From the NCBI GenBank assembly GCA_964652975.1, contig CAZZCN010000015.1:1-43814 (forward strand): a stretch of 43,814 nucleotides of DNA, given 5' to 3'. The DNA comes from CAZZCN01 sp964652975 (lineage in GTDB: Bacteria; Bacillota; Clostridia; Saccharofermentanales; UBA5734). A model generated the notes under the pieces. That model ran no database searches. It was not told the origin of the DNA and worked only from the letters and a program-made list of their open reading frames with translations. The first letter of the stretch is position 1, and each line of letters begins with the position of its first letter. The position numbers and the translations under genes were made by a program. Below, one piece after another: positions 25,782 through 34,220 of the stretch.

Positions 25782-26735
25782 TTATCCGACAATGCCAGTT
25801 CTTTCAATGCTTTGCGTAAAGTATTTTTGAGTAAATATATAGAGAATCAATGGAGGCAAAATAGTCAATAGTGAACCTGATGCAAGATAAATACTGATTT
25901 GATAAGGCGATTTAAACGTTCCATAGTTACCGGAGGTTCTCAGTAAACTATCTATATTGCTAAGCATAACAGAAATCGGCTTTAAATCTCCAACAAAATA
26001 CATTGCAGAGGTAAAGTAGTCATTCCAATGCCAGATAAATGAAAATAGCGTAACAGTAATAATAGCGGGCCCAGCCAGTGGAAGAATTATTCGCATATAA
26101 GTTTTCAAGTAACCACAGCCATCCATACGTGCCGCTTCCTCCAAATCCTTGGGCATTCCTGAAAAAAACTGGCGAAAAATGAATATGAACAAACCACCAC
26201 GTATCCCAACGCCCAGAAGTGAAGGCAATATAAATGTCAATGGTGTAAGTGGCATTTCAGTCAAATCTATAAATCCAAAGCCGGTAAACGCTTTAAATAT
26301 ATTTAAAATTCCTCCAAAGTTGAAATATCTGAAATTAAGAAAAGAAGAAATCAAAATCAATTGCGGTGGCACTATAATAGTTAGAATTACAAGACCAAAA
26401 ACAATCTTCTTCTCTGTAAACTTAAATCTTGCAAGTCCGTAACCCACCAATGAACATGATATTAGTGTGCCGGTCATACTCAATACTGAAATAGTAAACG
26501 TAAGGAGTGCTGATTGTGAATAATTTAATATTTTCATGGACTCTTTCAGATTTTCAAGCGATAATGCCTTGGGGATCCAGACTATGCTCGGATCGTTGAT
26601 TGAACCGGGAGCACGTATGGATACACTAAGCATATACAGTAAAGGAAAGAGAAATACGTAAGTCATACCGAAAATCAACATGCTTCTAAAAAGAAATGTA
26701 GCTATATCTCCACTCTTTATATTTTGTAATTTCAT
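25782..26735 (-). CDS. Carbohydrate ABC importer permease, MalG/LacG type
   Basis: A 317-residue inner permease of the CUT1 sugar importer family (COG0395). About six membrane helices are visible, beginning at residues 15-36. The cytoplasmic loop that docks the ATPase reads LEEAARMDGCGYLKTYMRIILPL (split here as LEEAARMDGC and GYLKTYMRIILPL, residues 198-220), the classic EAA motif. AAGGAG lies six bases before the ATG. It starts two bases after the partner permease gene (26738-27664), so translation is probably coupled. With that gene and the lipoprotein at 20811 it forms importer B of this operon. Confidence 0.93.
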   Translation of the reverse strand: MKLQNIKSGDIATFLFRSMLIFGMTYVFLFPLLYMLSVSIRAPGSINDPSIVWIPKALSLENLKESMKILNYSQSALLTFTISVLSMTGTLISCSLVGYGLARFKFTEKKIVFGLVILTIIVPPQLILISSFLNFRYFNFGGILNIFKAFTGFGFIDLTEMPLTPLTFILPSLLGVGIRGGLFIFIFRQFFSGMPKDLEEAARMDGCGYLKTYMRIILPLAGPAIITVTLFSFIWHWNDYFTSAMYFVGDLKPISVMLSNIDSLLRTSGNYGTFKSPYQISIYLASGSLLTILPPLILYIFTQKYFTQSIERTGIVG

Positions 26736-26737
26736 GA

Positions 26738-27664
26738 TTATCTCCTTTCCTTTTTTTGCTTTTTTATCTCTTTGTCTCCCCGCGAGCTAACAATAAAAAT
26801 TGCCGCCAGTACAATTCCGATTAATAAAAAGTACGTCCATGCCATCGCAGAAGCCTCACCAAATTTTAAGATATTGAACTGATTGATTATTTGAACCATT
26901 ATTTTATTAGAAGGATTTGTAAAGGAATCGACTATGGTATAAATGATATTCACAATCATAATCGGTATAAGCATCGGAAATGTAATCATCCAGAAATTTT
27001 CCCATGCTGTCGCTCCTTCAATCGAAGATGCTTCATATAACGAGGGCGGTATTGTCTGCAATCCGGCCAAAAAAATTATTGTCTGAATACCGGTGCGCCA
27101 TAGCAGATCAAAAAGATTGTTGGATATTGATGTAAAATAATTGACAAAATTAGCATTTAACCCTGAGTTAATCAGCATGTTTTGTAACGATGAGCTGCTG
27201 AATATAGTTTGTTGTGTTCCACTCGGTACGGCTCCACCAATCAATGACACCGCAATTTTATCTCCCATCATAACGTTGATTACAACTCCTGAAGCTACAA
27301 TAACCGGAATGAAGAAAACAGCTCTTGTCAGTGTTCTGCCCAAAAATTTCTGGTTTATAACAATAGAAAACAGCAAGCTTGCAATTATTATAACAGGAAC
27401 CTGATAAAGAGTACCGGTCATGGAAGCTATCAGGTTGTCAGTAAAATTCATATCAACCCTGAAGGAGTTATAGTAGTTTAAAAAACCTGCCGGTATGATA
27501 TCAAATCCCCCTGGCTGCGTTTCAACCTTGCTAAAAGAAAAAATCAGCGACTGTAAAAGCGGCACAAAAAAGAAAAATGCAAATCCAAGATAAAACGGGA
27601 GACAGAATAATCTTCCGGCAAGTGCATTGCGTCTTTCAAATGTTGGTTTGAAAATTTTCCTCAT
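26738..27664 (-). CDS. Carbohydrate ABC importer permease, MalF/UgpA type
   Basis: A 308-residue permease of the COG1175 type with about six membrane helices, the first at roughly residues 18-45. The ATPase-contact loop reads YEASSIEGATAWENFW (about residues 210-225), a good EAA motif. ATG 27664 is chosen because AGGAG lies upstream at workable spacing; the GTG four codons earlier abuts the ribosome binding site. A periplasm-facing insertion of about 45 residues between helices (about 135-180) is somewhat long. It pairs with the permease at 25782 and with the binding protein at 20811. Confidence 0.92.
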   Translation of the reverse strand: MRKIFKPTFERRNALAGRLFCLPFYLGFAFFFFVPLLQSLIFSFSKVETQPGGFDIIPAGFLNYYNSFRVDMNFTDNLIASMTGTLYQVPVIIIASLLFSIVINQKFLGRTLTRAVFFIPVIVASGVVINVMMGDKIAVSLIGGAVPSGTQQTIFSSSSLQNMLINSGLNANFVNYFTSISNNLFDLLWRTGIQTIIFLAGLQTIPPSLYEASSIEGATAWENFWMITFPMLIPIMIVNIIYTIVDSFTNPSNKIMVQIINQFNILKFGEASAMAWTYFLLIGIVLAAIFIVSSRGDKEIKKQKKERR

Positions 27665-27724
27665 TTTTGTGACCACTCCTTTTTTATAATCTGGATGTTT
27701 TGTCCTGTTCGTAAAGCCGATTTC

Positions 27725-30136
27725 TCAAACTTTCTTTTCTATTGAGATAAAGTCCATGGAATCCACAGTTTTTGATGATTCTGGATCTGCATAAGTTTTG
27801 TCGCTATAATTTACAATTATCCGGATTCCATTTTCATACGTTGTCATATATACTCCGTTGACTAACTGTTGATGCCCGATAATCGGACTCTTATATATTT
27901 TTTCCAGTATATCGTAATATTCTTTGTACCTTGTAACTGCATCATCTTTCCACAAATCAAATGTTGTGCTGTAGAGACCATTGTAACGTGTATCTGACAG
28001 AAGTGCAGAATCTGCAGACATACCGTCATATAATAATTCGTTACCTGTCTCGACGGCTTTCAAGAATGTCACTTTATTTTGAAAGCCTTTTACATTAGAC
28101 GGTCCGGTCATACTGACATATCCATGAAAAACAATTTGATAAAAAGGTACATCTGTGGCAAATAAATCCTGTCCACTTGAATAAATAGGAGTGGAATATA
28201 TTTTATCAACATAGGGTATTACATATGAATTGCCGCCATCTGTTAAAATATCGTAACCGCTTTGCTTGTATGTTTGCAATACGGTTCTAAATACTTCATC
28301 TGTTCCAGAACGATAAAACCCGTTTTTCGAGTCAAGATTAGAATAAAATTTACTTCCGAGTGCACTCAATCCGATTCCCCTGACTGGTAATTTCTTGTAT
28401 GAATCTAAAAATCTGTCACTGATGAATTTAATCTTTTGCGGTGTCAATAAAAGTGTCGGCAAAATTTTAGAAATTATATACACAGACTGCATATATTGGT
28501 ATTGATATGATACTTCCCCAAACGCAGTATGAATGCTGTCACCGTATTTCGATATACCATTGCCACTTTTTCTATACTGTAAAAAATCCACGTCAGGATA
28601 AAACGAAATATTTTTACTGTTTATATAATTCGCAAGAGATGTAAACTCCTTTTCCCCTCCAAGAATTGATAATGGAATAGCATCTTTTACGGCCTTATTA
28701 TTTAGCATTCCGAAATTACTCCATCCGGAATACCTGACGGAAAGTCTTTCCACTCCCTCATTTTCCAATGTTTTAACAATATCGGACGCCTGCTTGAAGG
28801 TTGTCAGACTTATTATTTTTTTGTATGGGAATCCCAAAAATGTTGCATCAATATCTGCTGCACCGTACAGATTCAAATTGAGAGTCGGTCCATTTACAAC
28901 GGCTTTCATTCCTTTTTCATTTTCTAGATATTTTCTGTAATTTTTTGCCATTCCAACATAGTCGGCACTTTCACCGGTCAGGCTATAGTATCTGACATCA
29001 TAACTTGAAAGATTGTTTATAACCCTGGCTACTCTCATAATGTCCCGCTTGTTTACGAAGTCATCCTTATACAGTGTGGAAATTGTTGCCAGTCTGTAAT
29101 TATATTTGCTGCTGATGGACCCATAATTGCACGTATCGCCTGTATCAATAACTTTAAGCGATGCAGCACCATCACCTTTTTCAATAATTCCTGATAATGC
29201 CTCACCGTTTTTAACAATTCCGAATACTGGAATTCTTACTGTCTCGCTGTTTGTTTTACTGCTGTTTTTTATGATTGAAAGATCATCTCCATATACTGTT
29301 TTTTCGTAATCGCCCTGGTATGAGATTTGATTATTAAGATTTATCAGTGCACCTGAGCCATCGGGTATAAATAGATATCCGTCATCTTTTGCCTTACCGG
29401 CTCCAAACATTGGCAGCAAATTGATATTCACGAGAACGCATTCCTTTATGTTTTTCAGTGAATCCTGGACAGCACCATGCTGTATCTTGTAGTTTTTGTA
29501 TGCAACATACTCCAGAATGCCTTTTGAGTCGATTCTTGCATTCAGGTAACTGTCTGTCAGGGTGTATTCGACAGGTATTAGAATACCAAGCGATTCAAAG
29601 TCATATTCCACTTTGACTCCATTATTTATTTTAGTGACTGTGACGGTCTTGTTACGTACGCACTCTGTGTGACTGTTAGCGGTTAAAAGATTCTGCGTAC
29701 TTGCCTCCTCATCAGCAAACAGGTAGTCAATCAAAACATCGGATTTGGACTCCTGTCTTTTTTCTCCTTTTGTTATAGTATCCAAACTGAAATCATTTGG
29801 ACGGCTGTACCAAAATTTCCCTGATTTCAAGTCCTTTAAAGCAAACCATCCTTTTTCCATATCTACATAAAGAGATAATTCCGCAGTTTTTGCAACTATC
29901 TCATATTTTGCTGTGTTATCCGGATTTGTATTATCTTCAGGCACCAGTTGAACAGGGAGCACTCCGTTGTCAATATACTTTACAATTTCAGCAGATCCTG
30001 ATATGCCGGTGGATATAAATTTGCTATTTGTACCGGTATTAGATAAATTTGCAGCATCCCCGATAAAAACCATATTTATCGAAAATATCATTATCAGTAC
30101 TGTTATTATTTTTATTAAGATTTTTATTTTCTTCAT
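27725..30136 (-). CDS. DUF5696-type secreted protein, possible divergent glycosidase
   Basis: An 803-residue protein with an N-terminal signal or anchor helix (7-28). Residues 80-330 look like an all-beta domain opening TAELSLYVDMEKGWFALKD, with LFIPDGSGALI at 255-265. From about 410 an alternating alpha/beta region follows, with GVERLSVRYSGW (461-472) and ISFYPDVDFLQY (510-521). This resembles the galactose-mutarotase-like plus TIM-barrel plan of several glycosidase clans, and Asp515/Asp517 would be candidate catalytic residues. The DUF5696 name is from memory of similar proteins that accompany sugar importers in Bacillota. GGGAG lies nine bases before the ATG. It sits between the NHL/TPR/Yip1 gene and importer B. 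Function is not established: extracellular glycan trimming or a sensor role are both possible. Confidence 0.65.
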   Translation of the reverse strand: MKKIKILIKIITVLIMIFSINMVFIGDAANLSNTGTNSKFISTGISGSAEIVKYIDNGVLPVQLVPEDNTNPDNTAKYEIVAKTAELSLYVDMEKGWFALKDLKSGKFWYSRPNDFSLDTITKGEKRQESKSDVLIDYLFADEEASTQNLLTANSHTECVRNKTVTVTKINNGVKVEYDFESLGILIPVEYTLTDSYLNARIDSKGILEYVAYKNYKIQHGAVQDSLKNIKECVLVNINLLPMFGAGKAKDDGYLFIPDGSGALINLNNQISYQGDYEKTVYGDDLSIIKNSSKTNSETVRIPVFGIVKNGEALSGIIEKGDGAASLKVIDTGDTCNYGSISSKYNYRLATISTLYKDDFVNKRDIMRVARVINNLSSYDVRYYSLTGESADYVGMAKNYRKYLENEKGMKAVVNGPTLNLNLYGAADIDATFLGFPYKKIISLTTFKQASDIVKTLENEGVERLSVRYSGWSNFGMLNNKAVKDAIPLSILGGEKEFTSLANYINSKNISFYPDVDFLQYRKSGNGISKYGDSIHTAFGEVSYQYQYMQSVYIISKILPTLLLTPQKIKFISDRFLDSYKKLPVRGIGLSALGSKFYSNLDSKNGFYRSGTDEVFRTVLQTYKQSGYDILTDGGNSYVIPYVDKIYSTPIYSSGQDLFATDVPFYQIVFHGYVSMTGPSNVKGFQNKVTFLKAVETGNELLYDGMSADSALLSDTRYNGLYSTTFDLWKDDAVTRYKEYYDILEKIYKSPIIGHQQLVNGVYMTTYENGIRIIVNYSDKTYADPESSKTVDSMDFISIEKKV

Positions 30137-30159
30137 TTACAAAATCTCCCTGTAATACT

Positions 30160-32286
30160 TTATCTTAATGAAATTTCCTGTATTACTAATTGAATGAATC
30201 CTATTGCCTGCGACATTAATCCGTAAAGTAAAATAATCAAAACTATCATTACTGCCATGGCGGCAAGTGTTAAAGTAATAGATAGAACTGTCTTGAGAAC
30301 AGTGTACTGATGAATGGCATACAATCCACAGAACAATAATATGCCTGTCCAAATCTGCCCTAACCCAATTATTATACTTAAAAACGCCGATTCATTTATT
30401 GTCAGCATATTTGAGAGCATAATATATATAACGGTCGAAATAAGATACGGAATCATTGAATAACTTACCACTGCAACAATTTCACTTAATTTTCCCTTGC
30501 CTTCAGAAAGTGTACAAATCGCCCAGTTTGCTATCACAAACAATGCAAATAATCCTATTGTCTGGACTAATGTTTGAAACAAGTCAAAAGAACCTGCCCT
30601 GAATATAAATCCTGTAAAAAACGATTTTCCTACATTCAGTAAAAACCAGAAACCAACAATTATAAACGAAACCAGGTAAGACTGTACTGCCCTGTATTTA
30701 AACTGTCCGAATCCCTCTACAGGATGCATTGTTATATAAAATGGCATAAGTCCTTTCATTTCCATCACTGTATACGCAGAGTCGTTTTTTGCAACCAATA
30801 ATTTCCTCAACATATAAATTCCTAATGCGATAAATGAAATTAACAATATTAACCCCAAAATTATAAACATAACATACTGTTTTATGTATTCTTTCCTGTA
30901 TTCCTTGAATGAGATAGAGTAGTCGGTCTGGATTTTCGCTATTTCAAAGCATGTCATTGCTTCCTTGTATCTGCCCATTTCATCATAAACTTTACCAAGC
31001 CCGTAATATGTGTATTGGTTGTTTGTGTTGTACTTGAGAAGTTCCTGCCACATTTTTTCTGAATTGGCCAGTTCACCTTTCTTCAATTTAATAAATGCGT
31101 TTCGATATGCTTTAATATATTCTGTCGGTGCGTATACATGAATGCAGTTTTTTGCCGAATCAAGAACATATATTTTATCGCCTATGGACTCAATTGCTGA
31201 TGGCGTACTCATCGTACCCATCTGCGTGCCGATCGAACCGAATACTGCAATCATTTTACCTTCATCGGGTTCGTACTGAAATACTCTGCCCCGGCTCAAA
31301 TCCAAAAGATTTATAAATCCTTCGCTATCCATGTCAACATCGATTAATTTGGTGGCGTTTGTCTGCATAATTTCACGATCAGTTTCAATGTCACCAAATG
31401 TTTTTGCCTTTGGCGTATTTAAAATATCATTTCCAAGATAATTGAACTTCTTGACGGAGCCTTGTGAGATATCATATTTGCCTTCTGCTGTGACAGTATA
31501 TATAAAACCATTTTTATCGATATCGAAATTTCTTAAGTTTATCGGTGTATATTGATATGTGCGTTGCCACTGTTCTTTTGACATGAATTTTTTCTTTATA
31601 TATTTCAAAAGAACGTCTGCTGTGACTTCTATAGGATTGCTTCCGAAAAATTTAATAAACTTGCCGTTTTGATCAAATACTAAAATACCATTGTTAATAC
31701 TTGTGGCAATTACATATATTTTATCCTCATATCCAATTGCTATCTTGCTTACATCAAAAAGTGCATCGGACTTAATTAGATCAATCATGGATTTTTCAAT
31801 AACTTTTTTAACAACACCGTTATTGTCAACAAATAATATTCTTTGATTTTTCGTGTCTGCAATATAAAATGTCATGTTCTGGCTAATTGTAAATCCCTGC
31901 GCTCCGGTGATTTTGAGAACCTCTTCAGTTCCGGACGTGCTAAGATCGGCAGGTAGAATGAATTTATCAATTATCCTCTTTACTTTGAAATCGAGCCCAA
32001 GCTCAATAATTCGCCCATTCCCGCTATCCATTATATATACACTTTCAGAACCATTGTAATAAATGTCAGAAGGCTCTGTCAGAGGAAGTTCTAAATTCAT
32101 ATCAGCAGAATAAATGTCCATATCGGGATAATATCCAACAGGAGCTTTGACAGATTCACCGTTGGAATTGTATTCATACGTATTATAAGGAACATAGGAA
32201 TCCACAGCCGCAAAAGTGTTTACTGTTCCGGTAAACAAGCATAATATCAATATAAAGAGTATTGCCCGCAGGACATTTTTTTTCAT
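30160..32286 (-). CDS. NHL-propeller / TPR / Yip1-like membrane protein
   Basis: A 708-residue protein with signal peptide (to about 27). Residues 50-390 hold NHL-type beta-propeller blades, for example SVYIMDSGNGRIIEL, TFYIADTKNQRILFV and KIYVLDSAKNCIHVY, facing outside. A TPR-like stretch follows (NQYTYYGLGKVYDEMGRYKEAM). The C-terminal third has a membrane helix (about 475-500), then several more helices arranged as in Yip1-family domains. ATG 32286 is preferred because GAGGG lies upstream; an ATG five codons earlier lacks a site. It follows importer A's permeases by about 60 bases and precedes the DUF5696 gene. The exposed propeller could bind glycan or a partner such as the fused solute-binding protein. 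No function is known to me; an accessory or sensing subunit of the importer is inferred. Confidence 0.7.
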   Translation of the reverse strand: MKKNVLRAILFILILCLFTGTVNTFAAVDSYVPYNTYEYNSNGESVKAPVGYYPDMDIYSADMNLELPLTEPSDIYYNGSESVYIMDSGNGRIIELGLDFKVKRIIDKFILPADLSTSGTEEVLKITGAQGFTISQNMTFYIADTKNQRILFVDNNGVVKKVIEKSMIDLIKSDALFDVSKIAIGYEDKIYVIATSINNGILVFDQNGKFIKFFGSNPIEVTADVLLKYIKKKFMSKEQWQRTYQYTPINLRNFDIDKNGFIYTVTAEGKYDISQGSVKKFNYLGNDILNTPKAKTFGDIETDREIMQTNATKLIDVDMDSEGFINLLDLSRGRVFQYEPDEGKMIAVFGSIGTQMGTMSTPSAIESIGDKIYVLDSAKNCIHVYAPTEYIKAYRNAFIKLKKGELANSEKMWQELLKYNTNNQYTYYGLGKVYDEMGRYKEAMTCFEIAKIQTDYSISFKEYRKEYIKQYVMFIILGLILLISFIALGIYMLRKLLVAKNDSAYTVMEMKGLMPFYITMHPVEGFGQFKYRAVQSYLVSFIIVGFWFLLNVGKSFFTGFIFRAGSFDLFQTLVQTIGLFALFVIANWAICTLSEGKGKLSEIVAVVSYSMIPYLISTVIYIMLSNMLTINESAFLSIIIGLGQIWTGILLFCGLYAIHQYTVLKTVLSITLTLAAMAVMIVLIILLYGLMSQAIGFIQLVIQEISLR

Positions 32287-32349
32287 TACTTTCCCTCTCA
32301 TTAATTAAATATAAATATCTTATTTTTGTCTTGCTTCTGTTTTTACTAC

Positions 32350-33249
32350 TTATTTGATACCCGATTGTGCCATTGTTTCCATAACGGAGCTTTGTGATAT
32401 AAGGAAAACCACAATTGGCGGAATCATCAGCATAACAACTACTGCGGAACCTGCGCCGGTTCGTGCAATACCGCCAGCTGAAATCTGTGACAATACAGTC
32501 GGCAGCATTTTGAGACTTTCGTTATAAATATACGAAGAACCGGTCGCATTCCACATACTCTGGAAAGTGAAAATTATAAGAGTAAGCCATGCCGGTTTTA
32601 CACATGACATTGCTATCTTCCAGAATATCCTGTACTCATTGGCTCCATCAATCCGTGCCGCTTCAATTATGGAATCCGGTATTGCAGAAACCATGAACTG
32701 TCTCATAAGAAAAACACCGAATGTCCCGGCTAGTGCCGGAAGCAATATTGATCCGTAAGAATTTATCAGGCCAAGTTTGGCAATTACTATATACTGTGGT
32801 ATAGCAGTCACTTCTGTTCTAAAAAGCAATGTCCATATAACCAGCTGGGTAATGATAAAAAGGCCAGGAAATTTCGCTTTTGCCAGAGGATATGCCGCCA
32901 TTGATGCAATCAGTACATATGCGGTTGTTCCCGCCACGGAAATAAAAATACTGTTAAAAGCATATCTGCTGAACGGTACGTTCAAGTTTTGAGCCAGTTG
33001 AAAAGCAAGATTAAAATTGCCAAATGTCGGTTGTTTTACAAAAAAGCGTGGTGGATAAGCAAAAATTTCATTAATGGGCTTAAATGATTGCACTATGGCA
33101 TAAAACAGCGGTAAAGCCATGAAAACACCTATCAATATAAGAAATCCAAACACAAAAATATTTCCCCAGGCGGATCTTGCAAGCCTGATTCTTTTTCTTT
33201 CCTGAATACGTATCTTTATTTTTGTTATAACAACTGACAACTTATTCAT
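32350..33249 (-). CDS. Carbohydrate ABC importer permease, MalG/LacG type
   Basis: A 299-residue permease (COG0395) with about six membrane helices, the first at about 27-50. The ATPase-docking loop is IIEAARIDGANEYRIFWKIA (near residue 195), a clear EAA motif. AAAGGA precedes the ATG by a few bases. It is 20 bases after the MalF-type permease and belongs to importer A, with the large solute-binding protein at 34221. No ATP-binding subunit is encoded with it. Confidence 0.93.
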   Translation of the reverse strand: MNKLSVVITKIKIRIQERKRIRLARSAWGNIFVFGFLILIGVFMALPLFYAIVQSFKPINEIFAYPPRFFVKQPTFGNFNLAFQLAQNLNVPFSRYAFNSIFISVAGTTAYVLIASMAAYPLAKAKFPGLFIITQLVIWTLLFRTEVTAIPQYIVIAKLGLINSYGSILLPALAGTFGVFLMRQFMVSAIPDSIIEAARIDGANEYRIFWKIAMSCVKPAWLTLIIFTFQSMWNATGSSYIYNESLKMLPTVLSQISAGGIARTGAGSAVVVMLMIPPIVVFLISQSSVMETMAQSGIK

Positions 33250-33268
33250 TATAGTCCTTTCTCATATT

Positions 33269-34198
33269 TTAAATCGCTGTAAATCTTCGTAGCGCCCTGT
33301 TAATTGCATACCATGTTATTACCATTATAATGAAAAGCACCACGGCAATTGCCGAAGAGTAACCCATTTCGTATCTGTTTACTGCGTAGTCCTGCATATG
33401 CAGCAGCAAAGTGTGTGTGGAATAATTTGTACTTGGAAATCCGGTCAAAGCCATAGGAACGTTACCAACGGCAAAAGCCCCTGAAATTGACATTATTGCG
33501 CTGAATAAAAGCTGTGGGCCCATTTGAGGGAGCGTTATATAATATAGCTCCTGCCACCTGTTATTGATTCCATCGATGACGCCTGCTTCATAATAAGCCC
33601 TGTCAAGCGTCTGCAGACCGGCAACCAATGACAGGAATCCTGCTCCCAGACTGAGCCATATTATAACTATAACAACTGCGGAAAAGCTGTATTTACCACT
33701 GGAAAGCCAGGCTTCCGGGTCTCTAATAAGACCAATCTTCAAAAGTAAATTGTTTAAAAACCCTTTTGCATCACCCGAAAAAATAAATATCCAAATTACA
33801 AAAACATTTGCTGTTAGTGAAGGTGCATACATAATGAAAGTTACAAAGCTTCTTGTATGCCTGCCTAATTCATTAACCAGCCATGCTACAACAAAGCTGA
33901 GCAAGAAACCTACAGGTCCTGTTATTACTGCAAATACAAGTGTATTCTGAATAGCTTTTACAAACACCTCGTCATCAAGAAAAAGATGCAGATAATTATC
34001 AATTCCTACAAAATTCGGACTTTGCACCATGTTAAAGTCTGTAAGGCTGATGATGATTGACGATAAAACAGGTATCAGCATAAATATGGTGAACAGCAGC
34101 ATGAACGGTGCCAACAAGACATAGTTTGGAATATTTTTAATGATTTTTTCTTTTAATGAACTACCCTTGATCGGTTTTACGAAAATTTTAGGCGTCAT
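33269..34198 (-). CDS. Carbohydrate ABC importer permease, MalF/UgpA type
   Basis: A 309-residue permease (COG1175). The first membrane helix follows a basic N-terminus, and about six helices are visible. The EAA loop reads YYEAGVIDGINNRWQELYYI. ATG 34198 is preferred over the GTG at 34210 because the GGGGG ribosome binding site lies directly against the GTG. It follows the solute-binding gene by about 20 bases and is the first permease of importer A. Confidence 0.92.
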   Translation of the reverse strand: MTPKIFVKPIKGSSLKEKIIKNIPNYVLLAPFMLLFTIFMLIPVLSSIIISLTDFNMVQSPNFVGIDNYLHLFLDDEVFVKAIQNTLVFAVITGPVGFLLSFVVAWLVNELGRHTRSFVTFIMYAPSLTANVFVIWIFIFSGDAKGFLNNLLLKIGLIRDPEAWLSSGKYSFSAVVIVIIWLSLGAGFLSLVAGLQTLDRAYYEAGVIDGINNRWQELYYITLPQMGPQLLFSAIMSISGAFAVGNVPMALTGFPSTNYSTHTLLLHMQDYAVNRYEMGYSSAIAVVLFIIMVITWYAINRALRRFTAI

Positions 34199-34220
34199 GA
34201 CACTCTTCACCCCCTTTTTG

